From Isoetes taiwanensis (taxonomy: Eukaryota > Streptophyta > Lycopodiopsida > Isoetales > Isoetaceae): a stretch of DNA of 64,000 nucleotides. Shown piece by piece: positions 11,470 through 21,627 of this stretch (positions within the stretch are counted from its first letter, which is position 1; each line of letters begins with the position of its first letter). The notes under the pieces were generated by a model that was not told where the DNA came from, ran no database searches, and saw only the letters and a list, made by a program, of their open reading frames with translations. The stretch lies in assembly GCA_021234155.1 (NCBI GenBank), contig JAJEKV010000038.1, positions 14,017,559 to 14,081,558 on the forward strand. The letters are read 5' to 3'. The translations under genes were made by a program, and so were the position numbers.

Positions 11470-13411
11470 ATGTTTATTTCATCGGATAAACTCAACGAGG
11501 CATTTTTCATCTCTATATCATTGAAATCGGAGGTTGGAAGGTCGGAAGCGTTGGCGCAACTTGATTGTGGTGCAAATGCTTGCTTTATGGATAGTGTGTT
11601 TGCCAGTAAGGACGCCATCCCTAGAAGCAAGGTTGAGCATCCCGGTGATTGATAGATGGGAGATCTCCTCGGGTGCAGTTACAGAATGTACTGTGCCTCT
11701 TCAGGTTTTGTTTGAGGGAGTTTCTTGTAGTATTTTCTTCAATTTCATCGCTAGCCCACATGCGCCAATAGTCTTGGATCTGCCCTGGCTTGAGCTACAT
11801 AACTCACAGATTGATTGGCGTAGTAGATCATTTCGATTTACTGGTCTTAGCTCTAGTTCCTGTTCATCTGCAGTTCAAGTCTCTACATCAACATCGATTT
11901 CAGTCCGTGCAGTATCGTGGACTCCTAATTTTGTCCTTGATGTTCCTATTTCTGCTCCATGTTCTGATTCGACTCCTGCCTCTACTCCAGTTCATGCCCC
12001 AGCTCCAGTTCATGCCCCAGATTCTGATCATATTCTCGATAATGTCCCATCTCCATCTCCAGCTCCGGCTCGGCTCCGGCTCGGCTCGGCTCCGGCTCCT
12101 GCTCCTGCTCCTCTCCGCTCTGCTCCTGCTCTGTTCGGCTCGGTTCAGTTCGGTTCGGTTCGGTTCAGTTCGGTTCATTTTCAGTTCGGTTCAGTTCGGT
12201 TCAGTTCGGTTCGATTCGTTCTGTTCATTCACGCTTCACCTTACGCTCCTGCTCAGTTCTTGCTCATCCACGCTCCGGTTTCTATTGCACTCCCCGCCTC
12301 CTCCTCCTCTCCCCGCTCTCCTGCTCCTGCTCATGTTCATGTTTCTGTAGAGGCTTCTTCATGTCCTCAGTTTCGTATCTCGAAGATTTCTCTTCGCAAG
12401 TTCGTTAAATCTGGAAGGCAAGATCGAAGTTCAGTATTTGCAATCCAGGTTCACCCATCAGCTAGCTCGGCACCAGCGAAGTCTGCTCCAATGCTTCCAG
12501 ATAAATATGGCGACTTCTCTAATGTTTTTGATAAAGTCAAGGCCAGCAAGTTCCCAGGTCCTATTGATTTGCAGCCCTGGACGATGTCACCATATAGTCC
12601 AATATATCGTCTATCACCAGCTGAGCTGAACTTGTTTCATTCAACATTCTTAGTTTCCTGCTGGAGCGCCTACCTTCTTCATCAAAAGGAAGGATGATTC
12701 GCTGCGTCTGGTCGTTGATTATCGTGGCCTCAATAAGATCACAGTGCCAAATCGGTATCCGCTTCCTCTGATCCTAGAGTTATTGGAGCGATTCCAAGGT
12801 GCGCACTATTTAACGAAGATTGATCTTCGGGGTGCCTACAATCTTATCCGGATCCGGGAGGATGATGAGTGGAAAACAGTTTTTCATACTCGGTATGGCC
12901 ATTTTGAGTACACAATTATGCCGTTTGGACTTACCAATGCTCCAGCAGTATTCCAATATATGGTCAATGATGTCTTTCGGGAGTTCTTAGACACTTTTGT
13001 TATCATCTATTTGGATGATATTCTTATTTATTCTAAGACTCTCGAAGAACATGAGAGGCATGTTCGATAGGTCCTTCAGAAGCTTTGTGAGCACGGGTTA
13101 TATGCCAAACTTGAGAAGTGTCAGTTCGAGCAGGATAATGTGGAGTTCCTTGGCTATCATATCACTCCACATGGAGTCTCTATGGATCCCGAAAAGGTCA
13201 ACATTGTTCTTTGACATGCCTCACGGTTAAAGACATACCATTTGAATGGAGTGTGGAAACGAAATTTGCTTTCGTTACTCTGAAGCATGCTTTTTCCATG
13301 GCACCAGTTCTTGCTCATGCAGATCCTTTGCACCCATACGTTGTCGAAGCAGATGCTTATGATTTTGCTCTTGGTGGGATTCTGTCACAGGAGGAGGATA
13401 ATCTAATCTGA
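11470..13411 (+). pseudogene. Ty3/gypsy pol: protease, reverse transcriptase and part of RNase H, truncated
   Basis: The protease region has LDCGANACFMD near 11560 in place of the usual D-S/T-G motif. Reverse transcriptase is clear at 12690-13200 ([39 protein letters not shown]). An RNase H start follows at 13230-13410 (ETKFAFVTLKHAF, FALGGILSQ). A TAG at about 13069 interrupts the RT, again explainable as CAG to TAG, and frame changes occur near 11650, 12690 and 13210. The rest of RNase H, the integrase and the 3' LTR are absent. Between protease and RT sits a Ser/Pro/Ala-rich stretch containing an expanded pentanucleotide repeat. Confidence 0.85.
12050..12235 (+). repeat. Low-complexity (GGCTC)n / (GTTCG)n tract inside pol
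   Basis: Interrupted runs of ctccgg/ctcgg and then of gttcg/gttca fill this stretch. Overlapping frames stay open on both strands because the repeat lacks stop triplets. It separates the protease from the RT-coding sequence. Confidence 0.85.
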
Positions 13412-14779
13412 TATACTTTGTAAGAAGTTGAAGCACATCCTTTGATATATCATTTATAATTTTGTGCAAATGCAAGCTAAGCTTGAAACATTCCCTGCTG
13501 CAACACTCAGCTAGAATTCATGATAAGAACAATATTCTCATCATGTCCCTGGCTGCAAACATTAAGTTTGAACTCGTAAGAACAGGCAAATGTCAACCAG
13601 ATAATGAGGTTTTACACCAGCTATTGTGCTATTAGGTATATGGTCAGTATCTAACAACAAGTAATGGCACCATACATGAAGCAGAAAAAATATCCTTCAT
13701 TAAATTATGCATGTCCAAATTGTAGAAGTATACCTAGGTTTCTTTGTCATCTACATATTGAACTCTGCACCATGTCTTGCCCATTTGGTGACTGGTCTCA
13801 TATTTCTTGAACTCAAACATCATGTCTTATTAAAGGAGCCCTACTAGATCATGTCTAGTAAAATTGTGCATATAGATGGAATAGAACCCATCGTTTGGAT
13901 TGTTGAACTATGTATCATATGTCTTGCTAAAGGAACCTTCAGATCATGTTTGGTAGAAATCGTACATCTAGAAAGAACAGAACCCATCAGTTGTATTTGC
14001 ATCGGCGAAAAAGCAAGCAATCAACAATGAGATAAAGTGATTAGGCCAGAAGCAATGCAACAGAATAAAAATGAGATCAGATATGCTTGCTCAATTATAT
14101 ACAATGGATTCTGCATTCAAAGTCTGATCTAGCGTTGGGATAATAATCCAAATATCAAGCATCAATCTGCAACTTGAGGTTGCACCCAAACAAACAAAAG
14201 ATAGACCCTAACCCTGCAAATGCAAACATAAACTTATCAAAAGGGGCTGAAACAAACAAAGTCTAGCAAACACTGATTTATACGTTCATTAGCAAATGCA
14301 CATAGAGTATATACATTATAGAAGGCTTTAAAAAAGAGAATATAACGTAGACGTACCTGAGCAAATATAATTATTAGATCAACACAATCCATAAGGATAA
14401 TTCATGCCATCAATATACTTTTAGATAACTTCCTCCACCAAGTGGCAGACAATAAGAAGAACTGCATCTATTTTGCTCTAAACATGACTTGCATTGGGGG
14501 AAAGGGGGGGGGGGGGGGGAGAGATGTTCATAGAACTGACTCTACATGCACAGTGCTTCCAAACCCAATAAGAGACCTAAGGCTGGTGCATCCTAACATG
14601 CAACTGGTACCATGAACCTCAATTATCTATTTTCTAATTTCATACCTTTTGTCAGGTTTCCAAAAATATACGTTAGGTATAATTTATTTGGTCCATAAAA
14701 CCTAGCATCTTTGTGATAACAGGAAGATTCAGTGTAATGATACATAAAATAAGCACCTATTCTAGCGTAATCATAACCA
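13412..14779. other. Intergenic; no gene seen
   Basis: AT-rich sequence with two loosely similar blocks around 13790 and 13920 ('catcatgtcttatta..' and 'catatgtcttgctaaagga..') and a run of 16 G at 14504-14519. Nothing coding can be supported. Confidence 0.5.
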
Positions 14780-14835
14780 AAACAAGGTGCTGCGCACGGA
14801 GGGTTGCCCTCCATGGTCGGAGGGTGAAGTGGCTT
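14780..14835 (+). repeat. Left arm of a 6.6-kb-spaced inverted repeat (56 bp)
   Basis: This 56-bp sequence recurs in inverted orientation at 21301-21356 with only a few mismatches. It contains a hairpin (ggagggttgccctcc) next to a near-palindrome (gtgctgcgcac). The pair brackets the Helitron tail and gene-fragment mosaic. Confidence 0.85.
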
Positions 14836-15317
14836 AAATCATAGTTCAAAGTCATGTTTTGACAATTAATTCAAATTGCTATTTCTAGACAATAGAATAC
14901 TTGAGAAAGAAGTGATATCTCTTGTAATTGATAAAATATGGAAGATTGTAAACTAGAACCGTGCCCCTATTTTAGGCAATGGATGTTGCATCTGTTGTTG
15001 CAAATCTATGAGGTTCTATGTTTGCTTACTTGCTTACTCAAAAGTGGTCATAATGTAGAAAACAACAGACTTTGACGATGCTTGAAGAACGCAGTGAGAA
15101 GAACAGTTTGCCTCTTATTCTAAACCTAAAATCCTAAGCAACGCGGCTGTCACAGGCTTCTACATCAAGTATGCAAGAGCATTTTGTTTGTGTTTGTGGG
15201 CCTCCCTTGCTGCCGGACTTAGAGGGTTTCGCCCCTTGGAGGTCGCCATAGCCCGATGTGTTGTCTATCTTGCCAGTTAGGCGGTTCAAACATGAGCGAC
15301 CCACAATGCAGGTGATC

Positions 15318-15446
15318 GCCAGTTTACAGGGAACAATGGGTTTGGAGCAGTCACTAGCATATCCTAGGTATATTCTAGTATGTTCCTAGGATATTCCACA
15401 AACCCACATAAGCGAGGGTTTGCCCCCCTAGGGGCAACCCAAAAAT
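15318..15446 (+). repeat. Dispersed repeat of about 130 bp, copy 1
   Basis: It runs from 'agtttacag' through 'gagcagtcactag' and ends in 'ccacaaacccacataa' and 'gggtttgcccccctagggg'. The last part is a G/C palindrome. Related copies lie inverted at 16616-16758 and direct at 39431-39550. Confidence 0.8.
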
Positions 15447-15687
15447 CCACAAAAACAAGGTGAAGGTAGGATATACCTGCCTCTAAAAATATACTGCCAA
15501 AAACTAAAATTAAATGTTGTATAATTCGCTTCATGTACAACATCGACGGCTAACTCTACATAGTGCTAACTGCAATTAGCTCCTCATGCCCTCTATATAC
15601 TTACTCCAACCAAAAATAGTTACAAGTCTTTAGTGGTTTATTAATTGCCCCTGCATTAGCTTGAGCATAGATAACTTTACAGTCTTA

Positions 15688-16450
15688 CTAGTAACAGTGC
15701 CCAGCGTTGCTGGGCATAGGTTAGAAGTCTGTAAATGTTTTGACCGCATGAGAAAAGTGTGCAGTGACCATTTATTATAACAAAAATATCCAAAGATAGT
15801 AGCAGGGCCAAGCATTGCTGGGGATTATTTGGAAACCTGTAAAGATATAAGAACAATGAAAGAGAGTGCAGTATTAACTCTGCAATTAAATTTTTTATTG
15901 TTGACATCTTGAAAATTATACATTGAAGAGGTAGTACATCATTACTCATAAGAGATCCCGTGTTTTGCTTTGGTGGGTATATGGTGAGTTAATGGGCTAT
16001 TTCATCCTCTACAATCTCTATTCTATTCTATTCTATTCTATTCTATTCTATTCTATTCTATTCTTTATAGACTACATTTGGAGTGAACCTCCTATTTTTG
16101 TTGAGCAGTGCTCCTTGTCTTGAGGCGTGTTGAATGTATATCTTCACTCCCGATTGTGTGGTGCACCTTGAGAATGCAACATAGAGCTGGACGTGGGCAA
16201 AAACTGACGTTGGTAGGTAGATGCCAACGGAGGTCATGGACTGGCCTTGTGACTCATTTATGGTCATCGAGAATGTGAGTCGCACGGGAAGAGTTGATCG
16301 CCTAAAACCTCGGCGAATGAAGAACGGAAACTGCATGATTCACCAGGGTAGAGCACAGCATCCGAAGTACCAGCTATCATCAAATCAATTATATAGACCT
16401 ACAGAATCTCTAGTGATTCCACCAATAGGCGTAGTAAATCATATTATAGT
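15688..16450 (-). mobile_element. Helitron 3' end with C-terminal helicase remnant
   Basis: On the minus strand, 16336-16058 encodes the end of a Helitron Pif1-type helicase (LPVRLTFSMTINESQGQSM, HVQLYVAFSRCT). A few upstream residues are readable in a shifted frame near 16350-16400 (AVLYPGES). Downstream, a GC hairpin GCCCAGCAACGCTGGGC (15698-15714) is followed after six bases by A-CTAG, with CTAG at 15688-15691 and T next. That is the canonical Helitron 3' terminus. These elements transpose by rolling circle and often capture genes. The Rep domain, most of the helicase and the 5' TC end were not found. A second, degenerate hairpin copy lies about 105 bp inside the end. Confidence 0.8.
16019..16064. 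repeat. (TTCTA)n microsatellite
   Basis: About nine units of ttcta lie just beyond the helicase stop. Confidence 0.95.
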
Positions 16451-16615
16451 TCTGTTTCATACACATGATATGATTGATGCACAAGGCAAAAGCGGCATGG
16501 ACCAATGCAATGAAATAAATCAAAAACCAAATATTGGATATTGGGTCTACTTTTTCACAGAACCTGGCATGGCATAATCAGGGTGGGTGCATTATAATAT
16601 TTGTCCATTGAATGT

Positions 16616-16758
16616 TATTTTTGGGTTGCCCCTAGGGGGGCAAACCCTTGTTTATATGGGTTTTTGGCATATCCAGGCATATGCCAGCATATGCCTAAGA
16701 TATTCTAGTGACTGCTACAAACTGGTTGTTGCCAGTAAATTCTCGGTCAGCCCTCTTA
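16616..16758 (-). repeat. Dispersed repeat of about 130 bp, copy 2 (inverted relative to copy 1)
   Basis: The reverse complement reads 'gaccgagaatttactgg', 'gtagcagtcactag' and 'gggtttgcccccctagggg', matching copy 1 and copy 3 in order. Confidence 0.8.
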
Positions 16759-17019
16759 TCTATCGGTGCTATCGGAACCGCATAACCGGAATGAAGTTGG
16801 GTTTAGGCTCTGCACATTTTCCAATCTGTCAATTCCAATCAAAATCATCAGTCCATGGCGCCCAACAAGCTGCAGCTTCAAATTTGAATACCTCCGCTGT
16901 TCCGGTGCCCCATTTCGCTAGAACTGATGCGAGATACAGTGATTTTATGCACATGCATGTAAAAGGTATGTCTTGGTCTACTGGTATGGCTGTTTCGCCA
17001 TTGTTTATTGTGATCTTGG

Positions 17020-17974
17020 GTGACAATGGCAACAATATTCGCAGATTATACACCATTGTTCGATTTAGCTGAGAGGCTTGTTTGCAATAAGATATTGCTT
17101 GAGGACATCCAATCAGCTGAGGAATCTTCTGGCCCTCTTGCATTGTCTCACTCTTTCAGCAGTAAACCAACAGTGGTATCAGAAACATTTCGTTTTCTGC
17201 TTAATCTTGTGAGAAATCACTCGAAAGTAGGAGGTGCAAGCAGAGGGCCGCCAGTAATAGCTGGGGTTGCTGCCTCATAGTGCATTGCGTTTAAGTGCCC
17301 TCAAGCCAACTGGTATTTGTTGTTGGATTTGTAAAGAATCACTTTTGCTTCAATGAGTGTCTTACTTATCAGCTTACTTCCTTTTATAAAAGGACTGCTG
17401 GAGCAGGAAATGAGTTTAATCCAACCATTTGCATCTTACTTGACTAGGTAAGTCGTTATGACTTTTCTTTTTGTGTTACCTATGTGCATGTACCCTGTGG
17501 TTATGAGGGTTTAGCATAACTGAGAATAATACGAGGTATTTTTTTCAAAACTTCTGCTTGCTAAGTATGTCGTTCGAATGTGGCAGTGCCTTTCAGCATT
17601 TTATTATTCTGGAGCCATCAGGAGTACTACTATTGCTCCTAAATTTCTTTGAAAAGCTCGAGATCACTGGAGAAAAATTCTCATGTCTCCTTAAAGATGA
17701 AGGCTGTGAAAGCTCCATATTTGTGGAGGTCATTACTGGGTTTGCTTATGCAAAGGCTGAAAAATCATGTTTTCCAAATAGCGAGAGCATAAAACAGGTT
17801 CTTCAAGTTTTGTCTACCAAACCGGCTGTTTTATGGCTTGCTCTGCAGTGTATTCCTTATGTCGTTACAATTGAACCAAAACTTTTCTCTCTTCCATGGG
17901 ATTTTGCTTTTGCCGTTGACAACATTTTAGACGAAGACGAAGGTAAAAGATTTAGTCTTCTTGAACTTTCTTAA
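17020..17974 (+). pseudogene. Fragment of a helical-repeat-like protein, unidentified
   Basis: Two coding-like segments, 17020-17278 (LFDLAERLVCNKILLEDIQS, TVVSETFRFLLNLV) and 17558-17974 (GVLLLLLNFFEKLEI, LSTKPAVLWLALQCI), are leucine-rich and alpha-helical. A splice-like 'aggtaagt' occurs near 17448. They resemble pieces of a large HEAT/ARM-type protein, but I cannot name the family. They run on the same strand as, and immediately upstream of, the U-box fragment, without the start or conserved core of any gene. The best reading is a captured or duplicated gene fragment. Confidence 0.4.
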
Positions 17975-18045
17975 AATTGGCAAAGTGTTTATTGGGGAAG
18001 GATTTCTTTTTGAATGTCTAGGTGCAGATAGCGTTTATGCTTGGA

Positions 18046-18300
18046 AATGCTTGTTAGGCTCGGCTCTTCTGTCACAGTATTTGGTCCCAAATCATACTTT
18101 GCGAAGATTAATTCAGGATTGGTGTGTGGCAAATCGATCAAAGGGGATAGAACGGATTCCAACTCCGAAGCTTCCCCTTGATCCAGCAAATCAGATGCAT
18201 GTTCGGGAGGTACAAAGGGTTTTCAAATTGGAAAAAATTTGACAAAGATGAAGAATCTGGCCAAAGAAAGCGAGAAAATCGCACTGGAAAGTAAGCAGGA
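18046..18300 (+). pseudogene. U-box E3 ligase fragment (second half of U-box plus following helix)
   Basis: LVPNHTLRRLIQDWCVANRS followed by KGIERIPTPKLPLDP is the diagnostic second half of a plant U-box (PUB) domain, which recruits the E2 enzyme. MKNLAKESEKIALESK shortly after matches the start of the armadillo region of such proteins. The first half of the U-box, with its CPI and TCP motifs, is missing. A stop at 18241 and a frame change break the reading. The ARM portion resumes only at 19.4 kb, after the ERGIC-like exons. Confidence 0.8.
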
Positions 18301-18434
18301 CGTATTTCTTGATAAAGAGGTTTCTATCTATCATCTATTGCATCTGCGGTGCATCATATATTTCCTTTTAGATGGTATCACATCCATTTTTAACAATGTG
18401 AGGTACTTGTAAGTTGATGTGTCTGCATATGCAG

Positions 18435-19393
18435 GTCCGTGTACATAAAGATGGCTATATTATGGGTGCTGAATATCTTTCTGATCTTGTCGAAGCAGAG
18501 CACAAGCACACAAATGATGGTATTTATGATGTTGCCTTCTTGACTGTTGTAGGCAACTCAAATTGTTTTTGGAAATAAATGCACTGGCTTCTGGGATCAT
18601 CAAGTTTAGAGGACACAAGGAACATGGAAATGCCAAATTTCCTATTTGCCCCGTCAAAGTGCTTGTATATGTAAATTTTGGTCATTTCCATTAAATTTGG
18701 TGTTACTTTGTTTGTCCCTAAACTTTGCATTCTCATTGCAGTCCATGGGGAAAGCAAAAATGAAACTGATAAACATGATTATGTCCATGCATTTGAAAAG
18801 GATTTTATGAAGCAAGTGAAAGAGATTAAACGAGCAATTGAAGACCAAGAAGGCTGTCGGGTATTTCTACCCCTTATCTCTATTCCAAAAACAGTTTATT
18901 TGTTTATTTTCCTCTATTTGTGAGTGGAACAGTGATGATGTAGATGATTAAGGGGTCAACTGGTAATGCACTGATATCCAGATATGTTCTAAGTATCATC
19001 ATTTTAAAATTTTCCAAGCCTGCAACTTGTACATGTCAAGATTTATATCAAGATTTTTATAATGTCATTCTTTTCTATTCTCCTAGATGTTTGGTGTCCT
19101 TGACGTGGGAAGGGTTGCTGGAAATTTTCATATTTCAATGCATGGCTTGAGCATCTTTGTTGCCCAACAGGGTAATGATTTGAATATCAGCACGTCATGT
19201 TTACAATTGTTGTTGTTCTTATTACTTTCTTATGCATCTGAATAGGTATTTGAGAACGTGAGGCAGGTTAATGTAAGCCATGTCATTCACAACCTATCTT
19301 TTGGACCAGAATATCCTGGTATTCACAATCTACTTGATGGAACTGTAAGAATAGTACATGAGAAAAGTGGGACGTTCAAGTATTTTATCAAGG
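18435..19393 (+). pseudogene. ERGIC3/Erv46-like vesicle protein fragment, four exons with introns
   Basis: Exons can be read at 18435-18520 (DGYIMGAEYLSDLVEAEHK), 18742-18859 (FEKDFMKQVKEIKRAIEDQ), 19087-19170 (FGVLDVGRVAGNFHISMHGL) and 19246-19393 (VFENVRQVNVSHVIHNLSFG, PGIHNLLDGTVRI, GTFKYFIK). They have AG acceptors and mostly GT donors. This is the lumenal domain of the ER-Golgi vesicle cargo receptor family (ERGIC3/Erv46). The N-terminal membrane segment and the C-terminal second membrane span are absent. Because introns are kept, it came from genomic DNA and not from an mRNA. It lies between two halves of a U-box gene on the same strand. Confidence 0.85.
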
Positions 19394-19399
19394 TGAGGT

Positions 19400-20216
19400 T
19401 CAGACCATATTCGCAGTTGGATTGCTGTTTGTGTTGGGTATGGCAGAGCTTCTTGGAAGTTACGAATCAAAAAGATCGGACTTAGAAGATATTGAAATCT
19501 GCAACGACGCCATAGCCGTGTTGTTTCTTTTTCCGGCAGAAGCTTCAGAAAAGGCGTGGATAATAGGAGACCAACAGCTTTCTTTATTTTCTTGGATTCT
19601 TTTCAGAGGCAGCTGCGAAGGGAAGGTAAATACGGCAAAGCTTCTGTCGGCCATAGCCGTTGATCAAAAGCAGCAGATAGGAAGCACAGAAGATCTGGTT
19701 TCTGGACTGGTAGGTTTACTGCGGTATACTCTTTACGAAAAACTCTAAATGCAGGGCTGGTAGCGTTACAAAACATATGCACAAATCCGTACAACAAATT
19801 GAAAGCGATCGAAGCAGGAGCCATACCTTTAGTGCTAGAATTACTGATCGATGCAAGCAAGAGAAACGTAGAAGCAGGTTTGGCGGTATTGGAGAATTTT
19901 TGCGGCTGCGCAGACAGAAGGATGGAGGTGGTCGAGCATGCTCTCACTATGGCGGTTCTGGTGAAGACGATTCTGGCAGTATCAGATTTGGCCACTGACC
20001 ATGTTGGTTCTGGTGAAGATGATTCTAGCAGTATCAGATTTGACCACTGACCATGTTGTGAATATTTTATGGGATGTTTGTAATGCAAATCAGTGCCAAT
20101 ATGTGTTGCAATGTGCAGTGCAAGCAGGGGCTTTTACTCATCTCCTGCTTCTTGCACAATCTACCATTTCTGGCCAAACAAAGAAAAGGGCTCTTGGGCT
20201 ACTTCAGTTGTTATAA
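19400..20216 (+). pseudogene. Armadillo-repeat part of the U-box E3 ligase
   Basis: The frame from about 19422 gives ARM repeats typical of plant PUB proteins (CNDAIAVLFLFPAEASEKAW, NTAKLLSAIAVD, DLVSGLVGLLR). A shifted frame continues with AGLVALQNICTNPYNKLKAI, EAGAIPLVLELLIDASKRN and VEAGLAVLENFCGCADRR. A third continues to TKKRALGLLQLL and a stop at 20214-20216. A 52-bp tandem duplication at 19954-20057 causes one of the shifts. The C-terminal end looks complete. The locus cannot make a normal ligase. Confidence 0.85.
19954..20057. repeat. 52-bp tandem duplication inside the ARM region
   Basis: Units at 19954-20005 and 20006-20057 differ at about three positions. The length is not a multiple of three, so it disrupts the frame. 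Confidence 0.9.
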
Positions 20217-21300
20217 GATACTTGGTCTGAAGAGCCTTGCAAGCTAGACATTGGCCTTACCGATTCCTTGCCTTTTCTAGATCAAACTTGCATTTATCTT
20301 CTATCCATTGATCACCATCGACCGATCAATTCTATAGATCAATCTTTTGATACTGATCTTGTGGTCAATTGATCAAACAAGTTCACTTCCTCTTGCCTCT
20401 AATGGATGTAAAAAGTTCTTCCAACATTGGAACAACTTTCAAGTATTGAAGTATGTCCAATGTTTTCATTGGGATCTAAACCTTATACCATGTCTCCATT
20501 CTTTGGGTTAATTTTACACATTCGAATTTCAAGTCATTTCTTTATTATCATTCTTTGTTGTCAACCTTTCATCTCCTTTATATCTATCTAAATCTGAATC
20601 TGAATTTGACTCTCTCTATAGGCCCTTTTGTCTTGTAATAATTTGCGCACAACCTTGGTTTTTGTTTTGTTCACCGCGTTGCTTTCATAAAAAAAAAATT
20701 GCTTGCTCCAAGTTAGTGGAAAATTGTTACCTTTTCGTCTTAAGTGGATCTCTTATTAACATTGAATGCAACTTTTAGTTCTTATTAATAAGTCTCCATG
20801 TATTCTTAGTAACTTGAAATGAAGATAAAATAGCACGAAACAAAGTGTAATGGGCATTTTATGCGGTGATCAATTAAGGTATATAATTTTATAGTACAAA
20901 TCCGAAGACAACATCAAAACATAGTAAGGGACCATTCAAATGCTGCCCCTATTGTGGATCAAGATTGACGGTCAGATTGAACCCCACTTATTTTATCTAC
21001 TTCATTTGTGGTCTAAGTTCATAGAACAAGTAGAGTTTGATCCACTATTGGCGAAAATTATCTTTTCAATAGAAAATGTATTAGTATTTGTAATAAGATC
21101 CACATGGTCTTTCATTAATGGCCCTCCCCTATAGAAGGAAATCATGACTATAGATAACTAATCTATATTCTTATTTGTTCAATTATCTACTTACGTGGAA
21201 TGGCTATTATCATATGCTTTACGATTTCATTTATCTACTTACGTGGACTGGCTACTATTGGGATCCAAATACGATGTGCGAGTCTAACTTTATCATTATA
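20217..21300. other. Intergenic; no gene seen
   Basis: AT-rich sequence. A 70-bp stretch near 20306-20376 is rich in gatca words, and a short imperfect duplication ('ttatctacttacgtgga.tgg') occurs at 21183 and 21231. Confidence 0.45.
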
Positions 21301-21356
21301 AAGTCACTTCACCCTCGGGTCATGGAGGGCAACCCTCCGTGCGCAGCACCTTGTTT
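21301..21356 (-). repeat. Right arm of the 6.6-kb-spaced inverted repeat
   Basis: This is the inverted counterpart of 14780-14835. It contains the hairpin ggagggcaaccctcc followed by gtgcgcagcac. Confidence 0.85.
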
Positions 21357-21627
21357 CATTTTAGTCCTAGTGTGATTTATTTATGACTTAGTCTTAATGT
21401 GATTTCGTCATTCGTCCTGATTATGGCTAGACTAGACCTGGACTATATCATTTGAAGTTTCTTGCTATACCCAACCATTGCCTTCAAGGACTACCTCCCG
21501 TTGCGTCAACATTTTGTAAGTATACATTTTGTCCATGGATGACTAGACTACATTGGGCCAACATTTTGCAAGTATATTCTGCCCATGGATGACTGGACAT
21601 TTACTCACTCTAGATGAGATGATGTCT
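21357..21627. other. Flank of the chromovirus with a roughly 52-bp imperfect tandem duplication
   Basis: Copies of 'caacattttgtaagtata' and 'caacattttgcaagtata' start near 21508 and 21560. The last five bases, atgtc at 21623-21627, are one copy of the retrotransposon target site duplication. Confidence 0.7.

Noticed and set aside
11534..12697. Long 387-codon frame in the Ty3 element as a separate gene
   Set aside because: It is the shifted protease-RT linker held open by low-complexity repeats. The true pol frame changes inside it.
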